Source: Prosopocoilus inquinatus (taxonomy: Eukaryota; Arthropoda; Insecta; Coleoptera; Lucanidae). From it: a DNA stretch of 64,000 bases. A model generated the notes under the pieces. The model had not been told where the DNA came from. It saw nothing but the letters and a program-made list of their open reading frames with translations, and did not search any database. Position 1 is the first letter of the stretch. The number at the start of each line of letters is the position of its first letter. The stretch is taken from positions 1,304,501 through 1,368,500 of the forward strand of contig CM069880.1 in the NCBI GenBank assembly GCA_036172665.1, in the 5' to 3' direction. The position numbers and the translations under genes were made by a program. Of this stretch, positions 23,386-35,460 are shown piece after piece.

Positions 23386-24459
23386 CGACAGAAAATCGCG
23401 TCGGTTCGATTTTTCGATCGAAGATGGCGCTGCAATGATCGAAACTGGACGCGTCGAACGTAAACCCGGATTGTCGCGTATCAAACGAAAGGTCTCGCCG
23501 AGCGGCGACGGAAAATCGGGTCGGTTCGATTTTTCGATCGAAGATGGCACTGCAATGATCGAAATCGGACGCGTCGAACGTAAAGGCGGATCTTGTCGCG
23601 TATCAAACGAAAGGTCTCGCCGAGCGGCGACGGAAAATCGGGTCGGTTCGATTTTTCGATCGAAGATGGCACTGCAATGATCGAAATCGGACGCGTCGAA
23701 CGTAAACCCGGATTGTCGCGTATCAAACGAAAGGTCTCGCCGAGCGGCGACGGAAAATCGCGTCGGTTCGATTTTTCGATATAAGATGGCGCTGCAATGA
23801 TCGAAATCGAACGCGTCGAACGTAAACCCGGATTGTCGCGTATCAAACGAAAGGTCTCGCCGAGCGGCGACGGAAAATCGGGTCGGTTCGATTTTTCGAT
23901 CGAAGATGGCACTGCAATGATCGAAATCGGACGCGTCGAACGTAAACCCGGATTTTGTCGCGTATCAAACGAAAGGTCTCGCCGAGCGGCGACGGAAAAT
24001 CGCGTCGGTTCGATTTTTCTATCGAAGATGGCGCTGCAATGATCGAAACTGGACGCGTCGAACGTAAACCCGGGTTGTCGCGTATCAAACGAAAGGTCTC
24101 GCCGAGCGGCGACGGAAAATCGCGTCGGTTCGATTTTTCGATCGAAGATGGCGCTGCAATGATCGAAACTGGACGCGTCGAACGTAAACCCGGGTTGTCG
24201 CGTATCAAACGAAAGGTCTCGCCGAGCGGCGACGGAAAATCGCGTCGGTTCGATTTTTCGATCGAAGATGGCGCTGCAATGATCGAAATCGGACGCGTCG
24301 AACGTAAACCCGGGTTGTCGCGCATCAAACGAAAGGTCTCGCCGAGCGGCGACGGAAAATCGCGTCGGTTCGATTTTTCGATCGAAGAAGGCGCTGCAGT
24401 GATCGATACTGGACGCGTCGAACGTAAACCCGGATTGTCGCCTATCAAACGAAAGGTCT
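23386..24459. repeat. 120-bp satellite array B4, third part (about 9 monomers)
   Basis: Two +TT monomers, near 23588 (ggcggatcttg variant) and 23950. It ends with the gcctatc-type last monomer and ggtct before C3. Confidence 0.96.
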
Positions 24460-26377
24460 AAATCGATCGCGTCGAATTCTTTCCGACGTAGAAGAAAGTA
24501 GCTTTACGAACGTAACGTTTACCACATGGCGAGAGATATACGGGGTGATATCGAAAATGTGACACGAACGCGTGTGTAACAGTGAAAAAGTGTTTCCACT
24601 GAAAAAAAGTAAGTGTTAAAAACAACTGAAAACCTCCAAATTCCATTTCTCCGATGTTACTCCGGTAATCGGAAAAAAGGTTATAAGACGATCGCGGCGG
24701 CGGCGGCGGCGTCGTTTTGCCGGTTAAATTCTTCACGATTTGCATTGTGCCGTCGCGTGTACGCTCGACCGAACGCGTCGAGATTTTGACTTAGCTCATT
24801 TGAATTTGCATTTGAATTTGCCGCCGCGTAAAAATGGGATCGATGAGGGTTGGTTGGCAACGATCGCGCGACACGCGCAGTAAGGAAACCTTGACACTTG
24901 ACATATGTAATATTATATATCTGTACGGCCAGTCGTGGGGCCGGAGCACCGGTGGTCGGAAGGGAGGGGGAGCGTGCTGACTATCGATAGTGATCTAACC
25001 TGAAAGCGACGCGCGAACTCTTTCGCGTTTGTCGTGTTACGCCGGCAGTCGGCCCGGAGGCGGAGGGAGTACGTGCGCCGCCGATCGAACGTGACCTAAT
25101 CTAAAGCCGCCGACGCGATCTCTTTCGCCGCGCGGACGCGTTCGAACATAATTTCGACCGTACATATTACGTAAATAGATGAATAAAGGAGGCTTTGGAT
25201 CTTCGTTTGTGATAAAAAAAAAATGCGAGCGCGGGGAGGCCGATTCGTTCGCTCTCCGGCCGGCAATTAAAGCGGGAAATTTAAGGGAAAAAATTGAAAA
25301 AACTCGATAAAAATTTTAAAAAATTAAAAATTAAGAGAACGGAAAAATTGAAAAAATTGGGGAAAAATATTCAAAATTTCGGGGGGAAATTTAAAAAAAT
25401 CGACAAGAATTCTAAAAATTAGGGAAACGGATTTCTTAAGTTTCCCAACTTTTTTAAAACATTTCATCACTTCTTACATTTTCCTTCACTTTTTTTCGAA
25501 AATTGTTCAAGGTCAACCCAACGGACGCCAACCCAAGCGAGGCCAACCCAGACGGCGAAAAAAAATTTAAAAATTAGGAGAACGGAAAAATTGAAAAAAT
25601 TGGGGAAAAATATTCAAAATTTCGGGAAAAAATTGAAAAAATCGAAATAAATAGGAAAAAATTCTAAGAATAGAGGAAGCCGATTATTGACGTTTTACAA
25701 CTTTTTTAAAACATTTTTCCTCACTTTCTCTTACATATTCCTTAACTCTTTTTTTAAATTGTTCAAGGTCAACTCAAACGGCGCCAACCCAAGCGAGGCC
25801 AACCCAGATGACAGAAAAATTTTATTTTAAATAAAACGAAAAAATTTAAAGAATTAGGGAAAAATGTAGTAAATTTCGAGAAAAAATTGAAAAAAATCGA
25901 AAAAAAATGGAAAAAATTCTAAAAATTAAGGAAACCGATTTCTTAAGTTTTCCAACAATTTTTCTCACTTTTTCATAAACTTTCCTTCCCTTTCTTTTGT
26001 AAAATTGTTCAAGGTGAACCCAACCGACGCCAACCCAAGCGAGGCCAACCCAGACGGCGAAAAAAAATTTATAAATTAGGAGAACGGAAAAATTGAAAAA
26101 ATTGGGGAAAAATACTCAAAATTTCGAAAATTAGAAAAATCAATTCTTAAAGTTTTCCAACATTCTTCCAAGTCCCTAGGTGCCGCGAGCCCCCAAAGGC
26201 TAGCGGCCCAAACAGCGCGCAGCGCTCTCACCTCTTCCGTCCAAACGAAACCTCCGTCTATACAAAGCCTCTGTCCACACAAGCCTCTGTTCATACCCAC
26301 AAGTGGGCGGAGCGTAGCGGATCCCACTTGTCATATATAAGAAAAGAAACTCGGAAAAGTGTACTTAAGGGGTTCCT
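24460..26377 (+). repeat. Spacer unit C3 (1,918 bp)
   Basis: C1-type left part but cgtaaaaatggg (one g fewer) and tgacttagctc in place of tgacggagctc. The middle has cccaactttttt like C2. Contains gaaataaatagg, shared only with C7, which links copies 2 and 4. Confidence 0.93.
25182..25187 (+). promoter_or_regulatory. Poly(A) signal in C3
   Basis: AATAAA followed about 26 bp later by an A-run, as in C1. Confidence 0.4.
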
Positions 26378-26380
26378 ATG
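26299..26380 (+). promoter_or_regulatory. Promoter-like region of C3
   Basis: The inverted repeat begins at 26299, TATATAA is at 26334 and the in-frame ATG at 26389. Confidence 0.4.
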
Positions 26381-27295
26381 GCGCCGCAATGATCGAAATC
26401 GGTCGCGTAGAACGTAAACCCGGGTTGTCGCGTATCAAACGAAAGGTCTCGCCGAGCGGCGACGGAAAATCGCGTCGGTTCGATTTTTCGATCGAAGAAG
26501 GCGCTGCAATGATCGAAATCGGACGCGTCGGACGTAAACCCGGATTGTCGCGTATCAAACGAAAGGTCTCGCCGAGCGGCGACGGAAAATCGCGTCGGTT
26601 CGATTTTTCGATCGAAGATGGCGCTGCAATGATCGAAACTGGACGCGTCGAACGTAAACCCGGGTTGTCGCGTATCAAACGAAAGGTCTCGCCGAGCGGC
26701 GACGGAAAATCGCGTCGGTTCGATTTTTCGATCGAAGATGGCGCTTTAATGATCGAAACTGGACGCGTCGAACGTAAACCCGGATTGTCGCGCATCAAAC
26801 GAAAGGTCTCGCCGAGCGGCGACGGAAAATCGCGTCGGTTCGATTTTTCGATAGAAGATGGCGCTGCAATGATCGAAATCGGACGCGTCGATCGTAAACC
26901 CGGATTGTCGCGTATCAAACGAAAGGTCTCGCCGAGCGGCGACGGAAAATCGCGTCGGTTCGATTTTTCGATCGAAGATGGCGCTGCAATGATCGAAATC
27001 GGACGCGTCGAACGTAAACCCGGGTTGTCGCGCATCAAACGAAAGTTCTCGCCGAGCGGCGACGGAAAATCGCCTCGGTTCGATTTTTCGATCGAAGATG
27101 ACGCTGCAATGATCGAAACTGGACGCGTCGAACGTAAACCCGATTTGTCGCGCATCAAACGATAGGTCTCGCCGAGCGGCGACGGAAAATCGCGTCGGTT
27201 CGATTATTCGATCGAAGATGGCGCTGTAATGATCGAAACTGGACGCGTCGAACGTAAACCCGGGTTGTCGCGCATCAAACGAAAGGTCTCGCCTA
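26378..27295. repeat. 120-bp satellite array B5, first part (about 7.7 monomers)
   Basis: Short array. It carries the gctttaatg monomer (26744) directly after promoter-proximal monomers, then gacgcgtcgatcg and cgatttgtc variants and caaacgatagg (TAG). Confidence 0.95.
26389..27165 (+). other. Repeat-encoded open frame after the C3 TATA-like box (258 codons), coding doubtful
   Basis: Six and a half 40-residue units ending at TAG in caaacgatagg. The counterpart in B11 has the same stop, so the nonsense change predates the copy 2 / copy 4 split. Confidence 0.12.
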
Positions 27296-27440
27296 GTAAA
27301 AGATGGGATCGACGAGGGTTGGTTGGCAACGATCGCGCGACACGCGTAGTGAGGAAACCTTGACACTTGACATATATAATATTATATCTGTACGGCCAGT
27401 CGAGGGGCCGTAGCCCCGGAGATCGGATGGGGGGGGGGGG
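27296..27440. repeat. Linker L4, C-derived, G12 tail
   Basis: As L2, with a 12-base G run at 27429-27440. Confidence 0.9.
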
Positions 27441-28514
27441 CGACAGAAAATCGCGTCGGTTCGATTTTTCGATCGAAGATGGCGCTGCAATGATCGAAAC
27501 TGGACGCGTCGAACGTAAACCCGGGTTGTCGCGTTTCAAACGAAAGGTCTCGCCGAGCGGCGACGGAAAATCGCGTCGGTTCGATTTTTCGATTCAAGAT
27601 GACGCTGCAATGATCGAAACTGGACGCGTCGAACGTAAACCCGGATTGTCGCGTATCAAACGAAAGGTCTCGCCGAGCGGCGACGGAAAATCGGGTCGGT
27701 TCGATTTTTCGATCGAAGATGGCACTGCAATGATCGAAATCGGACGCGTCGAACGTAAAGGCGGATTTTGTCGCGTATCAAACGAAAGGTCTCGCCGAGC
27801 GGCGACGGAAAATCGGGTCGGTTCGATTTTTCGATCGAAGATGGCACTGCAATGATCGAAATCGGACGCGTCGAACGTAAACCCGGATTGTCGCGTATCA
27901 AACGAAAGGTCTCGCCGAGCGGCGACGGAAAATCGGGTCGGTTCGATTTTTCGATCGAAGATGGCACTGCAATGATCGAAATCGGACGCGTCGAACGTAA
28001 ACCCGGATTTTGTCGCGTATCAAACGAAAGGTCTCGCCGAGCGGCGACCGAAAATCGCGTCGGTTCGATTTTTCTATCGAAGATGGCGCTGCAATGATCG
28101 AAACTGGACGCGTCGAACGTAAACCCGGGTTGTCGCGTATCAAACGAAAGGTCTCGCCGAGCGGCGACGGAAAATCGCGTCGGTTCGATTTTTCGATCGA
28201 AGATGGCGCTGCAATGATCGAAACTGGACGCGTCGAACGTAAACCCGGGTTGTCGCGTATCAAACGAAAGGTCTCGCCGAGCGGCGACGGAAAATCGCGT
28301 CGGTTCGATTTTTCGATCGAAGATGGCGCTGCAATGATCGAAATCGGACGCGTCGAACGTAAACCCGGGTTGTCGCGCATCAAACGAAAGGTCTCGCCGA
28401 GCGGCGACGGAAAATCGCGTCGGTTCGATTTTTCGATCGAAGAAGGCGCTGCAGTGATCGATACTGGACGCGTCGAACGTAAACCCGGATTGTCGCCTAT
28501 CAAACGAAAGGTCT
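27441..28514. repeat. 120-bp satellite array B5, second part (about 9 monomers)
   Basis: Begins with the cgcgtttc and cgattcaagatgac variants also seen after L1, L5 and L7. Has +TT monomers near 27773 and 28005, then the same terminal monomers as B4. Confidence 0.95.
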
Positions 28515-30432
28515 AAATCGATCGCGTCGAATTCTTTCCGACGTAGAAGAAAGTAGCTTTACGAACGTAACGTTTACCACATGGCGAGAGATATACGGGG
28601 TGATATCGAAAATGTGACACGAACGCGTGTGTAACAGTGAAAAAGTGTTTCCACTGAAAAAAAGTAAGTGTTAAAAACAACTGAAAACCTCCAAATTCCA
28701 TTTCTCCGATGTTACTCCGGTAATCGGAAAAAAGGTTATAAGACGATCGCGGCGGCGGCGGCGGCGTCGTTTTGCCGGTTAAATTCTTCACGATTTGCAT
28801 TGTGCCGTCGCGTGTACGCTCGACCGAACGCGTCGAGATTTTGACGGAGCTCATTTGAATTTGCATTTGAATTTGCCGCCGCGTAAAAATGGGATCGATG
28901 AGGGTTGGTTGGCAACGATCGCGCGACACGCGCAGTAAGGAAACCTTGACACTTGACATATGTAATATTATATATCTGTACGGCCAGTCGTGGGGCCGGA
29001 GCACCGGTGGTCGGAAGGGAGGGGGAGCGTGCTGACTATCGACAGTGATCTAACCTGAAAGCGACGCGCGAACTCTTTCGCGTTTGTCGTGTTACGCCGG
29101 CAGTCGGCCCGGAGGCGGAGGGAGTACGTGCGCCGCCGATCGAACGTGACCTAATCTAAAGCCGCCGACGCGATCTCTTTCGCCGCGCGGACGCGTTCGA
29201 ACATAATTTCGACCGTACATATTACGTAAATAGATGAATAAAGGAGGCTTTGGATCTTCGTTTGTGATAAAAAAAAAATGCGAGCGCGGGGAGGCCGATT
29301 CGTTCGCTCTCCGGCCGGCAATTAAAGCGGGAAATTTAAGGGAAAAAATTGAAAAAACTCGATAAAAATTTTAAAAAATTAAAAATTAAGAGAACGGAAA
29401 AATTGAAAAAATTGGGGAAAAATATTCAAAATTTCGGGGGGAAATTTAAAAAAATCGACAAGAATTCTAAAAATTAGGGAAACGGATTTCTTAAGTTTCC
29501 CAACTTAATAAAAACATTTCATCACTTCTTACATTTTCCTTCACTTTTTTTCGAAAATTGTTCAAGGTCAACCCAACCGACGCCAACCCAAGCGAGGCCA
29601 ACCCAGACGACGAAAAAAAATTTAAAAATTAGGAGAACGGAAAAATTGAAAAAATTGGGGAAAAATAATCAAAATTTCGGGAAAAAATTGAAAAAATCGA
29701 AAAAAATAGGAAAAAATTCTAAGAATAGAGGAAGCCGATTATTGACGTTTTACAACTTTTTTAAAACATTTTTCCTCACTTTCTCTTACATATTCCTTAA
29801 CTCTTTTTTTTAAATTGTTCAAGGTCAACTCAAACGGCGCCAACCCAAACGAAGCCAACCCAGATGACAGAAAAATTTTATTTTAAAGAAAACGAAAAAA
29901 TTTAAAGAATTACGGAAAAATGCAGTAAATTTCGAGAAAAAATTGAAAAAATGGAAAAAAAATGGAAAAAATTCTAAAAATTAAGGAAACCGATTTCTTA
30001 AGTTTTCCAACAATTTTTCTCACTTTTTCTTAAACTTTCCTTCCCTTTCTTTTCTAAAATTGTTCAAGGTGAACCCAACCGACGCCAACCCAAGCGAGGC
30101 CAACCCAGAGGGCGAAAAAAAATTTATAAATTAGGAGAACGGAAAAATTGAAAAAATTGGGGAAAAGTACTCAAAATTTCGAAAATTAGAAAAATCAATT
30201 CCTAAAGTTTTCCAACATTCTTCCAAGTCCCTAGGTGCCGCGAGCCCCCAAAGGCTAGCGGCCCAAACAGCGCGCAGCGCTCTCACCTCTTCCGTCCAAA
30301 CGAAACCTCCGTCTATACAAAGCCTCTGTCCACACAAGCCTCTGTTCATACCCACAAGTGGGCGGAGCGTAGCGGATCCCACTTGTCATATATAAGAAAA
30401 GAAACTCGGAAAAGTGTACTTAAGGGGTTCCT
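28515..30432 (+). repeat. Spacer unit C4 (1,918 bp), chimera of C1-type and C2-type
   Basis: The left side has C1-type marks (double atttgaatttgc, cgacaagaattc without the extra 10 bp, cccaacttaataaaaac). The right side has C2-type marks (cagacgacg, ggaaaaataatc, caaacgaagcc, aaatgcagtaaat, cagagggcg). The switch lies about 29512-29551. Confidence 0.92.
29237..29242 (+). promoter_or_regulatory. Poly(A) signal in C4
   Basis: AATAAA followed by an A-run. It closes the candidate unit that begins at the C3 promoter (26334). Confidence 0.4.
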
Positions 30433-30435
30433 ATG
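30354..30435 (+). promoter_or_regulatory. Promoter-like region of C4
   Basis: The inverted repeat begins at 30354, TATATAA is at 30389 and the in-frame ATG at 30444. Confidence 0.4.
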
Positions 30436-31996
30436 GCGCCGCAATGATCGAAATCGGTCGCGTAGAACGTAAACCCGGGTTGTCGCGCATCAAACGAAAG
30501 GTCTCGCCGAGCGGCGACGGAAAATCGCGTCGGTTCGATTTTTCGATCGAAGATGACGCTGCAATGATCGATACAGGACGCGTCGAACGTAAACCCGGGT
30601 TGTCGCGCATCAAACGAAAGGTCTCGCCGAGCGGCGACGGAAAATCGCGTCTGTTCGATTTTTCTATCGAAGATGGCGCAGCAATGATCGAAATCGGACG
30701 CGTCGAACGTAAACCCGGGTTGTCGCGTATCAAACGAAAGGTCTCGCCGAGCGGCGACGGAAAATCGCGTCAGTTCGATTTTTCGATCGAAGATGACGCT
30801 GCAATGATCGATACAGGACGCGTCGAACGTAAACCCGGGTTGTCGCGCATCAAACGAAAGGTCTCGCCGAGCGGCGACGGAAAATCGCGTCGGTTCGATT
30901 TTTCGATCGAAGATGGCACTGCAATGATCGAAATCGGACGCGTCGAACGTAAACCCGGGTTGTCGCGTATCAAACGAAAGGTCTCGCCGAGCGGCGACGG
31001 AAAGTCGCGTCGGTTCGATTTTTCGATGGAAGATGGCGCTGCAATGATCGAAATCGAACGCGTCGAACGTAAACCCGGATTGTCGCGTATCAAACGAAAG
31101 GTCTCGCCGAGCTGCGACGGAAAATCGCGTCGGTTCGATTTTTCGATCGAAGATGACGCTGCAATGATCGAAAGAGGACGCGTCGAACGTAAACCCGGGT
31201 TGTCGCGCATCAAACGAAAGGTCTCGCCGAGCGGCGACGGAAAATCGCGTCGGTTCGATTTTTCGATCGAAGATGGCACTGCAATGATTGAAATCGGACG
31301 CGTCGAACGTAAACCCGGGTTGTCGCGTATCAAACGAAAGGTCTCGCCGAGCGGCGACGGAAAATCGCGTCGGTTCGATTTTTCGATCGAAGATGGCGCT
31401 GCAATGATCGAAATCGAACGTGTCGAACGTAAACCCGGATTGTCGCGTATCAAACGAAAGGTCTCGCCGAGCGACGACGGAAAATCGCGTCGGTTCGATT
31501 TTTCGATCTAAGATGGCGCTGCAATGATCGAAATCGGACGCGTCGAACGTAAACCCGGGTTGTCGCGTATCAAACAAAAGGTCTCGCTGAGCGGCGACGG
31601 AAAATCGGGTCGGTTCGATTTTTCGATCGAAGATGGCACTGCAATGATCGAAATCGGACGCGTCGAACGTAAACCCGGATTTTGTCGCGTATCAAACGAA
31701 AGGTCTCGCCGAGCGGCGACGGAAAATCGCGTCGGTTCGATTTTTCGATCGAAGATGTCGCTGCAATGATCGAAATCGGACGCGTCGAAAGTAAACCCGG
31801 GTTGTCGCGTATCAAACGAAAGGTCTCGCAGAGCGGCGACGGAAAATCGCGTCGGTTCGATTTCTCGATCTAAGATGGCGCTGCAATGATCGAAATCGGA
31901 CGCGTCGAACGTAAACCCGGGTTGTCGCGTATCAAACGAAAGGTCTCGCCGAGCGGCGACGGAAAATCGCGTCTGTTCGGTTTTTCTATCGAAGAT
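30433..31996. repeat. 120-bp satellite array B6 (13 monomers), runs into 149-bp array
   Basis: Same length and monomer order as B3 with a handful of substitutions (ggaaagtcgcg near 31000, cgatggaag near 31025). It ends at the same junction base as B3. Confidence 0.96.
30444..31511 (+). other. Repeat-encoded open frame after the C4 TATA-like box (355 codons), coding doubtful
   Basis: Same length and stop as the B3 frame, with only one residue difference noticed (I to M near 31025). This fits recent duplication and says little about selection. Confidence 0.12.
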
Positions 31997-34900
31997 TTCC
32001 AGCTTCTGTTGCGTCCGAAAACGTCGTATCTCACATCAGAGTTACTGGAGTCCATCGAAACGTCAAATAACATGATAGATAAGTAAGGATCGATTAGATA
32101 CAGCACAGGAGCAACGCTAATACGTGTTGTTTCGTTTAAAACTATTTCCAGCTTCTGCTGCGTCCGAGAACTTTGTATCTCACATCAGAGTTACTGGAGT
32201 CCGTCCAAACGTCAAATAACATGATAGATGAGTAATGATCGATTAGACACATCACAGGAACAACGCTAATATGTGTTGTTTCGTTTAAAACTATTTATAG
32301 CTGCTGCTGCGTCCGAAAATTTCGTATCTCACATTAGAGTTACTGGAGTCCATGGAAACGTCAAATAACATGATAGATAATTAAGGATCGATTAGATACA
32401 GCACAGGAACAACGCTAATACGTGTTGTTTCGTTTAAATCTATTTCCAGCTCCTGCTGCGTCCAAAAACTTCGTATCTCACATCAGGGTTACTGGAGTCC
32501 ATCCAAACGTCAAATAACATGAAATATAAGTAAGGATCGATTAGATACATCACAGGAACAACGCTAATGCGTGTTGTTTCGTTTAAAACTATTTCTAGCT
32601 TCAGCTGCGTCCGAGAACTTCGTAACTCACATCAAAGTTACTGGAGTCCATCGAAACGCCAAATAACATGATAGATGACTAAGGATCGAAGAGATACATC
32701 ACAGGAACAACGCTAATACGTGTTGTTTCGTTTAAAACTATTTCTAGCTTCAGCTGCGTCCGAGAAGTTCGTATCTCACATCAAAGTTACTGGAGTCCAT
32801 CGAAACGTCAAATAACATGATAGATAAGTAAGGATCGATTAGATACAGCACAGGAACAACGCTAATACGTGTTGTTTCGTTTTAAACTATTTCTAGCTTC
32901 AGCTGGGTCCGAGAACTTCGTATCTCACATCAAAGTTACTGGAGTCCATCGAAACGTCAAATAACATGATAGATGAGTAAGGATCGATTAGATACATCAC
33001 AGGAACAACGCTAATGCGTGTTGTTTCGTTTAAAACTATTTCCAGCTTCAGCTGCGTCCGAGAACTTCCTATATCACATCAAAGTTACTGGAGTCCATCG
33101 AAACGCCAAATAACATGATAGATGAGTAAGGATCGATTAGATACATCACAGGAACAACGCTAATGCGTGTTGTTTCGTTTAGAACGATTTCTAGCTTCAG
33201 CTGCGTCCGAGAACTTCGTATCTCACATCAAAGTTACTGGAGTCCATCGAAACGCCAAATAACATGGTAGATGAGTAAGGATCGATTAAATACATAACAG
33301 GAACAACGCTAATGGGTGTTGTTTCGTTTAAAACTATTTCCAGCTTCTGCTGCCTCCGAGAACTTCGTATCTCACATCAGTGTTACTGGAGTCCATTCAA
33401 ACGTCAAATAACATGATATATAAGTAAGGATCGATTAGATACATCACAGGATCAACGCTAATGCGTGTTGTTTCGTTTAAAACTATTTCTAGCTTCAGCT
33501 GCGTCCGAGAACTTCGTATCTCACTTCAAAGTTACTGGAGTCCATCGAAACGTCAAATAACATGATAGATGAGTAAAGATCGATTAGATACATCACAGGA
33601 ACAACGCTAATGCGTGTTGTTTCGTTTAAAACTATTTCCAGCTTCAGCTGCGTCCGAGAACTTCGTATCTCACATCAAAGTTACTGGAGTCCATCGAAAC
33701 GCCAAATAACATGATAGATGAGTAAGGATCGATTAGATACATCACAGGAACAACGCTAATTCGTGTTGTTTCGTTCAAAACTGTTTCCAGCTTCTGCTGC
33801 GTCCGAAAACTTCGTATCTCACATCAGAGTTACTGGAGTCCGTTGAAACGTCAAATAACATTGTAGATAAGTAGGGATCGATTAGATACAGCACAGGAAC
33901 AACGCTAATACGTGTTGTTTCGTTTAAAACTATTTCCAGCTCCTGCTGCGTCCAGGAACTTTGTATCTCACATCAGACTTACTGGAGTCCATCCAAACGT
34001 CAAATAAAATGTTAGATAAGTAAGGATCGTTTAGATACATCACAGGAACAACGCTAATACGTGTTGTTTCGTTCAAAACTAATTCCAGCTTCTGCTGTGT
34101 CCGAGAACTTTGTATCTCACATCAGAGTTACTGGAGTCCGTCCAAACGTCAAATAACATGATAGATGAGTAAGGATCGATTAGATACATCACAGGAACAA
34201 CGCTAATCTGTGTTGTTTCCTTTAAAACTATTTCCAGCTACTGCTGCGTCCGAAATTTCGTATCCCACATTATAGTTACTGGAGTCCATCGAAACGTCAT
34301 ATAACATGATAGATGAGTAAGGATCGATTAGATACATCACAGGAACAACGCTAATGCGTGTTGTTTCGTTCAAAACTTTTTCCAGCTTCTGCTGCGTCCG
34401 AGAACTTTGTATCTCACATCAGAGTTACTGGAGTCCATCCAAACGTCAAATAACATGATAGATGAGTAAGGATCGATTAGATACATCACAGGAACAACGC
34501 TAATACGTGTTGTTTCGTTTAAAACTATTTCCAGCTCCTGCTGCGTCCAAAAACTTCGTATCTCACATCAGAATTACTAGAGTCCATCGAAACGTCAAAT
34601 AACATGATAGATGAGTAGGGATCGATTAGATACATCACAGGAACAACGCTAATGCGTGTTGTTTCGTTTAAAACTATTTCTAGCTTCAGCTGCGTCCGAG
34701 AACTTCGTAACTAACATCAAAGTTACTGGAGTCCATAGAAACGCCAAATAACATGATAGATGAGTAAGGATCGATTAGATACATCACAGGAACAACGCTA
34801 ATACGTGTTGTTTCGTTTAAAACTATTTCTAGCTTCAGCTGCGTCCGAGAACTTCGTATCTCACATCAAAGTTACTGGAGTCCATCGAAACGTCAAATTA

Positions 34901-35460
34901 CATAGTAGATAAGTAAGGATCGCTTAGATACATCACAGGAACAACGTTAATACTTGTTGTTTCGTTCAAAACTATTTCCAGCTTCTGCTGCCTCCGAAAA
35001 CTTTGTATCTCACATCAGAGTTACTGGAGTCCATCCAAACGTCAAACAACATGATAGATGAGTAAGGATCGATTAGATACATCATAGGAACAACGCTAAT
35101 ACGTGTTGTTTCGTTTAAAACTATTTCTAGCTTCAGCTGTGTCCGAGAACTTCGTATCTCACATCAAAGTTACTGGAGTCCATCGAAACGTCAAATAACA
35201 TGATAGATGAGCAAGGATCGATTAGATACATCACAGGAACAACGCTAATGCGTGTTGTTTCGTTTAAAACTATTTCCAGCTTCTGCTGCGTCCGAGAACT
35301 TTGTATCTCACATCATAGTTACTGGAGTCTGTCCAAACGTCAAATAACATGATAGATGAGTATGGATCGATTAGATACATCACAGGAACAACGCTAATAT
35401 GTGTTGTTTCGTTTAAAACTATTTCCAGCTGCTGCTGCGTCCGAAAATTTCGTATCTCAC
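31997..35460. repeat. 149-bp satellite array A3 (about 23 monomers), chimeric
   Basis: The left third follows A2/A4 order (atgactaaggatcgaagag, aacttcctatatcac). From about 33181 (gtttagaacgatttctag) it follows A1 from 815. One monomer matching A1 at about 2240-2388 is absent near 34610. It exits into B7 at tatctcac. Confidence 0.95.
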
